From the NCBI GenBank assembly GCA_023442945.1, contig JAEZWW010000026.1:135626-199625 (forward strand): a DNA stretch of 64,000 nt, written 5' to 3'. A model generated the notes under the pieces. It was not told where the DNA came from, did not search any database, and worked only from the letters and a program-made list of their open reading frames with translations. The stretch comes from Pseudomonadota bacterium (GTDB taxonomy: Bacteria > Pseudomonadota > Gammaproteobacteria > Burkholderiales > Burkholderiaceae_C). Positions 8,422-16,782 of this stretch are shown piece after piece; position 1 is the first letter of the stretch; each line of letters begins with the position of its first letter. The position numbers and the translations under genes were made by a program.

Positions 8422-8575
8422 TGCTGTGCCCGACACAGAGGGCTCTTCGTCACGTCGCTGCGGCAGCATGGGCGTCGTAGCGCCTCCGGGGCCTGCCGAC
8501 GGCCAATGCCCCCGATTGGCGTTGTGCGACGGGCCGCAGCCCTGGCGCATCCGTTCTGCTCTACCACCTAACACC

Positions 8576-9277
8576 ATGCCCTCCTCGCTCCAACACCTCA
8601 TCAACGCCAACCACGCCTGGGCCGAACAGGTGGAGCAGGAACAACCCGGCTTCTTCAAAGGGCTGGCGGCGCAGCAAACGCCGGAATACCTGTGGATCGG
8701 CTGCTCCGACAGCCGCGTGCCCGCCAACCAGGTGATCGGCCTGGCGCCGGGCGAGGTGTTCGTGCACCGCAATGTGGCCAACGTGGTGGTGCCCTCGGAC
8801 CTCAACGCGCTGTCGGTCATCCAGTTCGCCGTGGACGTGCTGAAGGTCAAGCACATCATGGTCGTTGGTCACTACGGTTGCGGTGGCGTATTGGCGGTGT
8901 TGCACGACAAGCGTGTGGGCCTGGCCGACAACTGGTTGCGCCACGTCAACGACGTGAAGATGCGCCACCGCGGCCGCCTGATGCACCTGTGCGGCGGCGA
9001 ACAGGAAGACGCGCTGTGCGAGATGAACGCGATCGAACAGGTCGGCCACGTCGCACAGTCCACCGTGGTGCAGGACGCCTGGGCGCGCGGCCAGCAGCTG
9101 TCGGTTCATGGCTGGTGCTACGGTCTGAAGGACGGCAAGGTCAAGGACCTGCAGGTCACCATGTCGCGGCCCGACCATGTGGTCGACGTTTACCGCGCGG
9201 CGATCAAGCGCTACCCGCGCTCGGCCGCCTTCGTGCCCGAGCTGGACGACACCGATCCCCAGCCCGACGAGCGCTGA
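8576..9277 (+). CDS. can: beta-class carbonic anhydrase
   Basis: Zinc enzyme that interconverts CO2 and bicarbonate in the cytoplasm. It has 233 residues, close to E. coli Can. The zinc and catalytic residues are all visible: C43, D45 and R47 in CSDSR, and H99 and C102 in GHYGCGG. I chose the ATG at 8576, where the family alignment begins; the open frame extends upstream without any domain sequence. It is sandwiched between liuA and aceK, with aceK starting one base after its stop. Bicarbonate is the co-substrate of 3-methylcrotonyl-CoA carboxylase, the next enzyme of leucine breakdown, so the placement may be functional. Confidence 0.93.
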   Translation: MPSSLQHLINANHAWAEQVEQEQPGFFKGLAAQQTPEYLWIGCSDSRVPANQVIGLAPGEVFVHRNVANVVVPSDLNALSVIQFAVDVLKVKHIMVVGHYGCGGVLAVLHDKRVGLADNWLRHVNDVKMRHRGRLMHLCGGEQEDALCEMNAIEQVGHVAQSTVVQDAWARGQQLSVHGWCYGLKDGKVKDLQVTMSRPDHVVDVYRAAIKRYPRSAAFVPELDDTDPQPDER

Positions 9278-9278
9278 C

Positions 9279-11183
9279 ATGCAACTGGACGCCGTCGCTG
9301 CCGCGCTGGCGCGCGACATGGCCCACGCCATGATCGACGGCTTCAACCGCCATTACCGGCTGTTTCGCACCGAGTCCGCGCGCGCCAAGCACCGCTTTGA
9401 AACCTGCGACTGGCGCGGTCAGCAACGCGCCCAGCGCGAGCGCATCGAGTTTTACGATCTGCGCGTGCGCGAATGCCAACGCCGGCTGGAGCGTGAATTC
9501 AAGGCCGGCGATCAGCCCATGGCCGTCTGGCAGCAGGCCAAGCTGCACTACATCGGCCTGCTGGTGCAGCACAAGCAACCCGAGCTGGCCGAGACCTTCT
9601 TCAACTCGGTCACCACCAAGATCCTGCACCGCAGCTACTTCCATAACGACTTCATCTTCGTTCGGCCCGCGATCAGCACCGAGTACCTCGAAACCGACGA
9701 CCCCGGCGCCAAGCCGACCTTTCGTTCGTTTTACCCGCGTATCGACGCCTTGCCCGCCAGCATGGCCGAGGTGCTGAAGTCCTACGACCTGCGCTGCCGC
9801 TTCGAAGACCTGACGCGAGACGCCCAGCGCGTGGCCGATGCGCTGCGCAGCGAACTCGGCGCCGACCGCCAGCGCCCCAACTTCCAGGTGCAGGTGCTGT
9901 CCAACCTGTTCTTCCGCAACAAGGGCGCCTACCTGGTTGGCAAGCTGATCAACGGCTTTCGCGAAGTGCCGTTTGCCCTGCCACTGCTGCACCGCGAGCC
10001 CGGCGTGGTGTACGTCGACGCTGCGCTGTTCGGTGAAGAGGACATGCTGCTGCTGTTCAGCTTCTCGCGCGCCTACTTCATGGTCGACATGGAGATCCCG
10101 TCGGGCTATGTGCAGTTCTTGCGCAGCCTGATGCCGCGCAAGCCACGCGCCGAGATCTACAACGCGCTGGGCCTCGCCAAACAGGGCAAGAACCTGTTCT
10201 ACCGCGACTTGCTGTGGCACCTGCGGCATTCGACCGACGCCTTCCGCATCGCGCCGGGCATCAAGGGCATGGTCATGCTGGTGTTTGACCTGCCCAGCTT
10301 CCCCTACGTCTTCAAGGTCATCAAGGACTGGTTTCCGCCGCCCAAGGACACCACGCGCGAGCAGGTGCGCGCCAAGTACCAGCTGGTCAAACGCCACGAC
10401 CGCGTCGGGCGCATGGCCGACACCATGGAGTTTTCGCTCCTCGCCTTTCCACGCAGTCGTTTTGACGACGCCTTGATCGCCGAACTGGAACAGCACGCCG
10501 CCAGCCAGCTGGAAGTGTCCGACCGCGACGGCGACGGCGAGATTGAAGTCATCATCGGCCACGCCTACATCGAGCGGCGGATGATTCCGCTCAACCTGTA
10601 CCTGCAGGAAGCCTTCGACGCCGGCCCCGATGACGCCGCCGCCAACGCGCAGCTGGAGCACGCCGTCATCGAATACGGCAACGCCATCAAGGATCTGGTC
10701 GCCGCCAACATCTTTCCCGGCGACATGCTGTGGAAGAACTTTGGCGTCACCCGCCACGGCAAGGTCGTGTTCTACGACTACGACGAGATCGAATACCTCA
10801 CCGACTGCAACTTCCGCAAGGTGCCCGCGCCGCGCAACGAAGAGGACGAGCTGTCCGGCGAAATCTGGTACCACGTTGCCAAGCACGACGTCTTCCCCGA
10901 AACCTTCGGTCCCTTCCTGCTCGGCAACCCGCGCGTGCGCGACGCCTTCCTACGCCACCACGCCGATTTGCTGGAGCCCGGCTTCTGGCAAAGCACCAAA
11001 GAGCGCATCCAGCGTGGCGAAGTGCTGGACTTCTTCCCCTACGGCGCGCACCGGCGGTTTGAGTTCAATGGCGGGGTGAAGGGCGCGGGCGAGTTGGTGG
11101 ACCCGGCGGCGGCCGACGCGGAAACGCCAGCGGATCGGCCGGACATCGGTTCTTCGGCCATGATGGTGGAACCAGGGGAATAG
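9279..11183 (+). CDS. aceK: isocitrate dehydrogenase kinase/phosphatase
   Basis: Bifunctional regulator that phosphorylates and dephosphorylates isocitrate dehydrogenase, switching carbon between the TCA cycle and the glyoxylate bypass. It has 634 residues, somewhat longer than E. coli AceK because of a C-terminal tail. The ATP-binding segment APGIKGMVMLVFDLPSFPYV is near residues 325-345. The conserved NLYLQEA and ANIFPGDMLWKNFGVTRHGK blocks follow, and YDYDEIEYL holds the DFG-equivalent Asp. The ATG lies one base after the carbonic anhydrase stop, so translation is probably coupled. Acetyl-CoA from leucine breakdown enters the glyoxylate bypass, which fits the neighbourhood. Confidence 0.95.
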   Translation: MQLDAVAAALARDMAHAMIDGFNRHYRLFRTESARAKHRFETCDWRGQQRAQRERIEFYDLRVRECQRRLEREFKAGDQPMAVWQQAKLHYIGLLVQHKQPELAETFFNSVTTKILHRSYFHNDFIFVRPAISTEYLETDDPGAKPTFRSFYPRIDALPASMAEVLKSYDLRCRFEDLTRDAQRVADALRSELGADRQRPNFQVQVLSNLFFRNKGAYLVGKLINGFREVPFALPLLHREPGVVYVDAALFGEEDMLLLFSFSRAYFMVDMEIPSGYVQFLRSLMPRKPRAEIYNALGLAKQGKNLFYRDLLWHLRHSTDAFRIAPGIKGMVMLVFDLPSFPYVFKVIKDWFPPPKDTTREQVRAKYQLVKRHDRVGRMADTMEFSLLAFPRSRFDDALIAELEQHAASQLEVSDRDGDGEIEVIIGHAYIERRMIPLNLYLQEAFDAGPDDAAANAQLEHAVIEYGNAIKDLVAANIFPGDMLWKNFGVTRHGKVVFYDYDEIEYLTDCNFRKVPAPRNEEDELSGEIWYHVAKHDVFPETFGPFLLGNPRVRDAFLRHHADLLEPGFWQSTKERIQRGEVLDFFPYGAHRRFEFNGGVKGAGELVDPAAADAETPADRPDIGSSAMMVEPGE

Positions 11184-11190
11184 TGCCGTC

Positions 11191-11526
11191 ATGGGTGACA
11201 TCGAGGCATGGTTCAATTTGGGCGGCTGGAGCTTGGGTATTCACGTCTTGCTCTCTCAGCTGCTGCGCTACCGCATTGGGTGGAATAGCGATCTGACGGC
11301 AGCGCTATTCGCCGTGCCTAACTCGGCCATCAGCCCGGACTATGGCTTTCGGCTTTTGCGGGTTGCTTATTGGCGATTTTGGCGATCCGCGCCGCAGGGC
11401 ATGGAAGAGGAGGGCGGGCTTTCCAGGCTGATGTTCTTCTTCGCCCAGTTATCGGGCTGCCTGGTGCCCATCGGTTTGCTGGCGGTATTTGTCGTTCCTT
11501 TTCTTCAGCTGGCGTTTTCAACTTAA
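11191..11526 (+). CDS. small hypothetical membrane protein
   Basis: A 111-residue protein I do not recognise. It has a hydrophobic C-terminal segment around LVPIGLLAVFVVPFLQLAF that looks like a membrane helix, and an aromatic, arginine-rich middle (VAYWRFWR). Its base composition is visibly less GC-rich than aceK and the thiolase on either side, and its codons are less biased. It starts 7 bases after aceK and ends 21 bases before the thiolase, so it could be read through from aceK. It may be a recent arrival or a poorly conserved gene. Confidence 0.55.
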   Translation: MGDIEAWFNLGGWSLGIHVLLSQLLRYRIGWNSDLTAALFAVPNSAISPDYGFRLLRVAYWRFWRSAPQGMEEEGGLSRLMFFFAQLSGCLVPIGLLAVFVVPFLQLAFST

Positions 11527-11547
11527 ATCATTCAGGAGTTCAAACTC

Positions 11548-12729
11548 ATGTCCGACCCCATCGTCATCGTTTCCGCCGCCCGCACCCCCATGGGCAGTTT
11601 CCAGGGCGACTTCTCTGGTCTGGCCGCACACGACCTGGGTGGCGCGGCCATCAAGGCGGCGGTGGAGCGCGCGGGCATCGCCCCCGAACTGGTCACCGAA
11701 GTGCTGTTTGGCAACTGCCTGTTGGCCGGGCAGGGCCAGGCGCCAGCGCGCCAGGCCGCGTTCAAGGGCGGTCTGCCCAAGTCGGCGGGCGCGGTGACGC
11801 TGTCGAAGATGTGCGGCTCGGGCATGCGCGCGGCCATGTTCGCGCACGACATGCTGGTGGCGGGCACGCACGACGTGCTGGTGGCCGGCGGCATGGAAAG
11901 CATGACCAACGCGCCCTACCTGCTGCAGAAGGGCCGCGGCGGCTACCGCATGGGCCACGACCGTATCTTCGACCACATGATGCTGGACGGCCTGGAAGAT
12001 GCGTACGAGCCCGGCCGCAGCATGGGCACCTTTGGCGAAGACTGCGCGGCCAAGTACAACTTCACCCGCGATCAGCAAGACAAATTCGCCATGGCCAGCG
12101 TCCAGCGTGCGCAGGCAGCTATCAAGAGCGGAGCATTCAAGGACGAGATCACGCCCGTGACGCTGAAGGACCGCAAGGGCGAGCGCGTGGTCGACACCGA
12201 CGAAGGCCCGGGCAAGATCAACATCGACAAGATCCCCACGCTCAAGCCCGCGTTCAAGAAAGACGGCACGGTGACGGCCGCGGCCAGCTCCAGCATCAAC
12301 GACGGCGCCGCAGCGCTGGTGCTGATGCGTGAATCCACGGCCAAGCAAATGGGCCTGAAGCCGCTGGCGCGCATCGCCAGCCACGCCACGCACGCGCAAG
12401 AGCCCGAGTGGTTCAGCACTGCGCCGATCGGCGCGACCGAGAAGGCGCTGAAGAAAGCCGGCTGGGCCGTGGACGACGTCGACCTGTGGGAGATCAACGA
12501 AGCCTTCGCCGTGGTGCCGATGGCGCTGATGCACGACCTGAAGGTGCCGCACGACAAGGTCAACGTGAACGGCGGCGCCTGCGCGCTGGGCCACCCGATC
12601 GGCGCCAGCGGCGCGCGCATCCTGGTCACGCTGCTGTACGCGCTGAAGGCACGTGGGCTGAAGAAAGGCCTGGCCACGCTGTGCATCGGCGGTGGCGAAG
12701 CGACGGCGATGGCGGTTGAAATGCTATAA
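11548..12729 (+). CDS. acetyl-CoA acetyltransferase (thiolase)
   Basis: Condenses or cleaves acetyl-CoA units: acetoacetyl-CoA cleavage in catabolism or synthesis for polyhydroxybutyrate. It has 393 residues. The thiolase residues are intact: C89 in KMCGSGM, H349 in GHPIGASG and C379 in CIGGGEA. NEAFAVV and the VNGGACALGHP block are also present. An AGGAG ribosome site precedes the ATG. Its neighbours suggest a catabolic role, because leucine breakdown ends in acetoacetate and acetyl-CoA. The final codons ATG-CTA-TAA run into repeat R2. AtoB, PhaA and BktB cannot be told apart by eye. Confidence 0.92.
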   Translation: MSDPIVIVSAARTPMGSFQGDFSGLAAHDLGGAAIKAAVERAGIAPELVTEVLFGNCLLAGQGQAPARQAAFKGGLPKSAGAVTLSKMCGSGMRAAMFAHDMLVAGTHDVLVAGGMESMTNAPYLLQKGRGGYRMGHDRIFDHMMLDGLEDAYEPGRSMGTFGEDCAAKYNFTRDQQDKFAMASVQRAQAAIKSGAFKDEITPVTLKDRKGERVVDTDEGPGKINIDKIPTLKPAFKKDGTVTAAASSSINDGAAALVLMRESTAKQMGLKPLARIASHATHAQEPEWFSTAPIGATEKALKKAGWAVDDVDLWEINEAFAVVPMALMHDLKVPHDKVNVNGGACALGHPIGASGARILVTLLYALKARGLKKGLATLCIGGGEATAMAVEML

Positions 12730-12786
12730 ATTGAGTAGCTGTTTGCGCAGATGGTTGTAGGGCTGTTGACGTATTTGATTTGAAAA
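12724..12786 (-). repeat. Dispersed ~60-bp repeat, copy R2
   Basis: Reverse orientation. AGTAGCTGTTTGCGCAGATG at 12734 and GTAGGGCTG at 12757 match the reverse complement of the core. It begins inside the thiolase stop region and fills the gap to the next gene. Confidence 0.8.
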
Positions 12787-12802
12787 TGGGAGTGAACAAG
12801 CC

Positions 12803-13459
12803 ATGATCACCTCGATCGCCGGTCTGCGGCGCCTGTACCCGCAAGCGTCGGCGCGTTCGCGCGCCAAGGAGCTGGACCACCTGGACGAGACGATGCAGCG
12901 CTTCGTCGCGCATGCGCCGTTCTGCATGCTGGCCAGCGCGGGCGGTTTGGGCGATGGCGCGCTGCTCGACGCCTCACCGCGCGGCGGCTTGCCCGGTTTT
13001 GTGCAACTGGCGGACGAGCGCACGCTGCTGATCCCCGACGCCACTGGCAACAACCGCCTGGACACGCTGGAAAACCTGATCGCCGACCCGCGCATCGGCG
13101 TGTTCTTCCTGATCCCGGGCGTCAACGAAGTGCTGCGCGTCAACGGCCGCGCTGCCTTGCGCGATGAGGCCGCCTTCGTCGAACGGTTTGCCCAGCCCGA
13201 GGCGCGCAAGCTGCCGGCGCTGGTGATCGAGGTGGCGGTGCAAGAGGCATACCTGCACTGCCCCAAGGCCTTGATGCGCTCGCGCCTGTGGGACGCCGAC
13301 GCGCGCGTGGCGGCGGGCACCTTCCCGTCGATGAACGCGATGCTGAAGGCGCAGCTGGGTTCAGCCATCGTCACTGAGACAGACGCCGAGGCGGCGGCGC
13401 GCTACGCCGCCCAACTGGCCGACGAAGGGCTGGCGGCAGTCGCGGCGCAGCAGGACTGA
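12803..13459 (+). CDS. pyridoxamine 5'-phosphate oxidase-family FMN-binding protein
   Basis: A 218-residue split-barrel flavoprotein of the PNPOx-like group. The segment FCMLASAGGLGDGALLDASP followed by LLIPDATGNNRLDTLENLI is typical of this subfamily, as is the GVFFLIPGVNEVLRVNGRA strand pair. Members of the subfamily are usually annotated only as FMN-dependent. The substrate is unknown, and a role in vitamin B6 synthesis should not be assumed. It starts behind repeat R2 and is followed three bases later by the SDR gene, with which it is likely co-expressed. Confidence 0.82.
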   Translation: MITSIAGLRRLYPQASARSRAKELDHLDETMQRFVAHAPFCMLASAGGLGDGALLDASPRGGLPGFVQLADERTLLIPDATGNNRLDTLENLIADPRIGVFFLIPGVNEVLRVNGRAALRDEAAFVERFAQPEARKLPALVIEVAVQEAYLHCPKALMRSRLWDADARVAAGTFPSMNAMLKAQLGSAIVTETDAEAAARYAAQLADEGLAAVAAQQD

Positions 13460-13462
13460 CTT

Positions 13463-14134
13463 GTGGCCACGACCTTGGTGCTGGGTGCGTCGCGCGGGAT
13501 CGGCTGGGCGCTGGCGCAACAGGCGCTGGCCGCGGGCGAGCGCGTCATCGCCACCGCGCGCGGCGACGCGGACTTGGCGCACCTGCGCGAGGCGGGTGCG
13601 ACGGCCTTGCGCGTTGACGTGGCCGACCCGGCCAGCGTCAGCGGCCTGGCGTGGCAACTGGACGGCGAGAAGATCGACACCGCCTGGTACGTTGCCGGCG
13701 TGATGTGCACGCGCGCCGACGCCACGCAGCCGCCCACGCGCGAGCAGTTCGACCGCGTGATGCACACCAACGTGCTGGGCGCGATGCAGGTCATCCCGCA
13801 GATAGCGCCCCTGGTGCAGGCGGCGGGTGGGCGCTTCGCCTTTCTGTCCAGCGCCATGGGGCTGATCGGCGGGGTGGCGGGCTCGGGTGCCTGGCTGTAC
13901 CGCGTCAGCAAGGCGGCGCTGAACATGGCGGTGGCGTCGGCGCACACCGCGTACCCGGGCGCCAGCTTCGTGTGCCTGCACCCCGGCTGGGTGCAGACCG
14001 ACATGGGGGGCGCGCAGGCGCCGGTCAGCGTGGAAGGCAGCGCGCGCGGCCTGCGCCAGGTGGTGGCGGGCCTGGAAGCGGACGGCGCGGTGCGTTTTCT
14101 GCACCACGACGGCACGCCCGCTGCGGGCTGGTGA
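13463..14134 (+). CDS. short-chain dehydrogenase/reductase (SDR)
   Basis: A 223-residue SDR of the shorter CsgA/C-factor-like kind. The cofactor motif GASRGIG is at residues 8-14, and the active site YRVSK is preceded by a serine pair (FLSS). The usual NNAG is replaced by VAGVM, which is common in this subgroup. The start is a GTG at 13463, three bases after the previous stop. The substrate is not evident. Confidence 0.83.
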   Translation: MATTLVLGASRGIGWALAQQALAAGERVIATARGDADLAHLREAGATALRVDVADPASVSGLAWQLDGEKIDTAWYVAGVMCTRADATQPPTREQFDRVMHTNVLGAMQVIPQIAPLVQAAGGRFAFLSSAMGLIGGVAGSGAWLYRVSKAALNMAVASAHTAYPGASFVCLHPGWVQTDMGGAQAPVSVEGSARGLRQVVAGLEADGAVRFLHHDGTPAAGW

Positions 14135-14210
14135 CGGCCGTCGCGCCATGCCCCGTGGGCTACGATAGGCCCCAAGCAAGCGCATGGCTTGCACTAAAAA
14201 AAGGAGACCG

Positions 14211-15524
14211 ATGGTAATGGCTTGGAAGGCGTCCGCCGCGGCGCTGGCTTGGGCTGCGGCCGCAGCGCTGTTGACCGGGTGCGCGCAGACCCCCGCGCCT
14301 GCAGGCACGGCGGCGCCGAGCGCGGCCGCCGCCGCGTCGCGCACCGGCGAAGCCGACCCGGGCCTGATGCAAGCCGCCCAGGCCGAGCAAGCGGCGGTGA
14401 TGGCCACGCTGGAGCGCCTGGTCAACATCGAAACGGGGACCGGCAACGCCGAAGGCCTGGCCACCATGGCGCAGGTGCTGGAGCGCGAGCTGCGCGCCTT
14501 GGGCGCCACCGTCACGCGGCACAAGCCCGAGGGCAATGTGGTGGGCGACAACCTGGTGGCCCGCATTCCCGGCCAAGGCGCGACCCGCTTGTTGCTGATC
14601 GCGCACATGGACACGGTGTACGTCAAGGGCACGCTGGCCCGCCGGCCGTTCCATGTGGCGGGCGGCCGGGCGTATGGGCCGGGCATCGCCGACGACAAAG
14701 GGGGCATTGCCGTCATCCTGCATGCGATGCGCCTGCTGAAAGCGCGCGGCGTGACCGACCATGGGCCGATCACCGTGCTGTTCAACAGCGATGAGGAGCG
14801 CGGCTCCTTCGGTTCGCGCGCCCTGATCCAGAGGCTGGCTAGCGAAGCGGACGCCGTGCTGTCGTTCGAGCCGACTTCGGTGCAGGCGGAATCGGTCTTG
14901 CTGGGCACATCCGGCATCGTCTACTACCGGGTTGCCGTGCAGGGTGCGCCCGCCCACGCCGGGGGCAACCCGGAGATGGGCGTCAACGCTCTCGTCGAAG
15001 CGGCGGACATCGTTGGCCGCACGCGCGATTTGGACAACCCGGCGCGCGACCTGCGCCTGAACTGGACCGTGATGAACGCTGGCGCCGTGCCCAACGTCGT
15101 GCCCGATCAGGCGCGGCTGGACGCGGACATCCGCTACGCGCGCGAGGACGACCTGAAGAGCCTGCTGGACGGCCTGGAAGACCGCATCCAGAACCAAAAG
15201 AAGCTGGGCAAAGCGCAAAACACCATCAGCATCCGGCGGGGCCGGCCACCCTTCACGGCCGACGCCGGCGGCCGGTCGATGGGCGCCACCGCGGTCGCGA
15301 TCTACGCCGAACTCGGCCACACCCTGACGGTGGTCGAACGCACCGGCGGCGGCACCGACGCGGCCTACGCCGCCCTGTCGGGCAAGCCGGTGATCGAAAG
15401 CATGGGCCTGCCCGGCTATGGTTACCACAGCGACCAGGCCGAATACGTGCTGGTGGACGCCATTCCCCGGCGCCTGTACCTCACGGCGCGGATGATCATG
15501 GAGCTGTCCAAAAGGAAACCCTAG
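14211..15524 (+). CDS. M20-family metallopeptidase (glutamate carboxypeptidase type), lipoprotein
   Basis: Zinc exopeptidase of the M20 family, similar to carboxypeptidase G2. A signal sequence ends in a lipobox LTGC with C24 as the lipidated cysteine, so it should be anchored to a membrane facing the periplasm. The metal site AHMDTVY lies near residue 132, GPGIADDKGG supplies the bridging Asp, DEERGSFGS carries the catalytic Glu pair, and YHSDQAEY gives the last His. An AAGGAG site precedes two possible ATGs, at 14211 and 14217; I used 14211. It abuts the acyl-CoA dehydrogenase that follows with no gap. Confidence 0.88.
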   Translation: MVMAWKASAAALAWAAAAALLTGCAQTPAPAGTAAPSAAAAASRTGEADPGLMQAAQAEQAAVMATLERLVNIETGTGNAEGLATMAQVLERELRALGATVTRHKPEGNVVGDNLVARIPGQGATRLLLIAHMDTVYVKGTLARRPFHVAGGRAYGPGIADDKGGIAVILHAMRLLKARGVTDHGPITVLFNSDEERGSFGSRALIQRLASEADAVLSFEPTSVQAESVLLGTSGIVYYRVAVQGAPAHAGGNPEMGVNALVEAADIVGRTRDLDNPARDLRLNWTVMNAGAVPNVVPDQARLDADIRYAREDDLKSLLDGLEDRIQNQKKLGKAQNTISIRRGRPPFTADAGGRSMGATAVAIYAELGHTLTVVERTGGGTDAAYAALSGKPVIESMGLPGYGYHSDQAEYVLVDAIPRRLYLTARMIMELSKRKP

Positions 15525-16661
15525 ATGTTGTTGACGACCGACCAGCAAATGGTGCGCGACGCCGTGCGCGCCTTCGCGCAGGAACAGCTGTGGCCGCACG
15601 CCGCCCAGTGGGACCGCGACCACACCTTCCCTGAAGCCGCCCACCGCGGCCTGGCGGAGCTGGGCGCCTACGGCATCTGCGTGCCAGAGGAGTACGGTGG
15701 CGCGGGGCTGGATTACCTGACGCTGGCGCTGGTGCTGGAGGAAATCGCCGCGGGCGATGGTGGCACCAGCACGCCGATCAGCGTGACCAACTGCCCGTTC
15801 AATGCCATCCTGATGCGCTACGGCAGCGAAGCGCAAAAGCAGCAATGGCTGGCGCCCGCCGCGCGCGGCGAGATGTTGGGCGCCTTCTGCCTGACTGAGC
15901 CGCAGGTCGGCAGCGATGCGTCCAGCCTGCGCACGACGGCGGTGCGTGAGGGCGATGCGTACGTGCTGAACGGCGTCAAGCAGTTCATCACCAGCGGGCA
16001 AAACGGGCACGTGGCCGTGGTCATTGCCGTTACCGACAAAGCCGCCGGCAAGAAGGGCATGAGCGCCTTCATCGTGCCCACGCACAAGCTGGGCAACGCC
16101 GGTTGGGTGGTCGCGCGGCTGGAAGACAAACTGGGCCAGCACAGCAGCGACACCGCGCAGATCAACCTGGAAAACTGCCGCGTGCCGGCCGAAAACCTCA
16201 TTGGCGAGGAAGGCGAGGGCTACAAGATTGCGCTGTCGTCGTTGGAGGGCGGCCGCATCGGCATCGCCGCGCAAAGCGTGGGCATGGCGCGCAGTGCTTT
16301 GGAGGTGGCCATCCAGTACGCCAAGGAACGCGAGAGCTTTGGCACCGCGATCTTCAACCACCAGGCCGTGGGCTTTCGCCTGGCCGATTGTGCGACGCGG
16401 CTGGAGGCCGCGCGCCAGCTGATCTGGCACGCGGCGTCGCTGCGTGACGCGGGCCTGCCATGTTTGAAGGAGGCCGCCATGGCCAAGCTGTTCGCCAGCG
16501 AAACGGCCGAACAGGTGTGCAGTGCGGCCATCCAGACGCTGGGCGGCTACGGCTACGTGAACGACTTTCCGGTCGAACGCATCTACCGTGATGTGCGTGT
16601 TTGCCAGATCTACGAAGGCACGAGCGACGTGCAGAAGATCCTGATCCAGCGCGCACTGTGA
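15525..16661 (+). CDS. acyl-CoA dehydrogenase
   Basis: FAD-dependent acyl-CoA dehydrogenase of 378 residues. Motifs FCLTEPQVGSDASS, FITSGQNG and TLGGYGYVNDFPVERIYRDV are all in place. The catalytic Glu is in IYEGTSDVQK near the C-terminus, the short/medium-chain position. This makes it a straight-chain or methyl-branched enzyme and not a second isovaleryl-CoA dehydrogenase. The ATG directly follows the stop of the peptidase gene, so they are probably co-translated, although their chemistry is unrelated. The substrate chain length cannot be read. Confidence 0.9.
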   Translation: MLLTTDQQMVRDAVRAFAQEQLWPHAAQWDRDHTFPEAAHRGLAELGAYGICVPEEYGGAGLDYLTLALVLEEIAAGDGGTSTPISVTNCPFNAILMRYGSEAQKQQWLAPAARGEMLGAFCLTEPQVGSDASSLRTTAVREGDAYVLNGVKQFITSGQNGHVAVVIAVTDKAAGKKGMSAFIVPTHKLGNAGWVVARLEDKLGQHSSDTAQINLENCRVPAENLIGEEGEGYKIALSSLEGGRIGIAAQSVGMARSALEVAIQYAKERESFGTAIFNHQAVGFRLADCATRLEAARQLIWHAASLRDAGLPCLKEAAMAKLFASETAEQVCSAAIQTLGGYGYVNDFPVERIYRDVRVCQIYEGTSDVQKILIQRAL

Positions 16662-16782
16662 AGTCCGCCGCGTGCGGATGAAGCGCGTGTGAATTTGGCG
16701 CGAAAGTGTAAGCGCCAATCCACGGGCGCTTGTGCCGCGGCGTTATCTGGCTAGGCTTGACGCCCCGAACGCCGGAAACGCC

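Noticed and set aside
12104..12137. A stretch in the thiolase gene (GTGCGCAGGCAGCTATCAAG, then AGCGGAGCATT) that looks like the core of the dispersed repeat
   Set aside because: The encoded residues QRAQAAIKSGAFKDEI fit the normal thiolase sequence at this place, and the TGGCCCTAG half is absent. Chance or convergent similarity is more likely.
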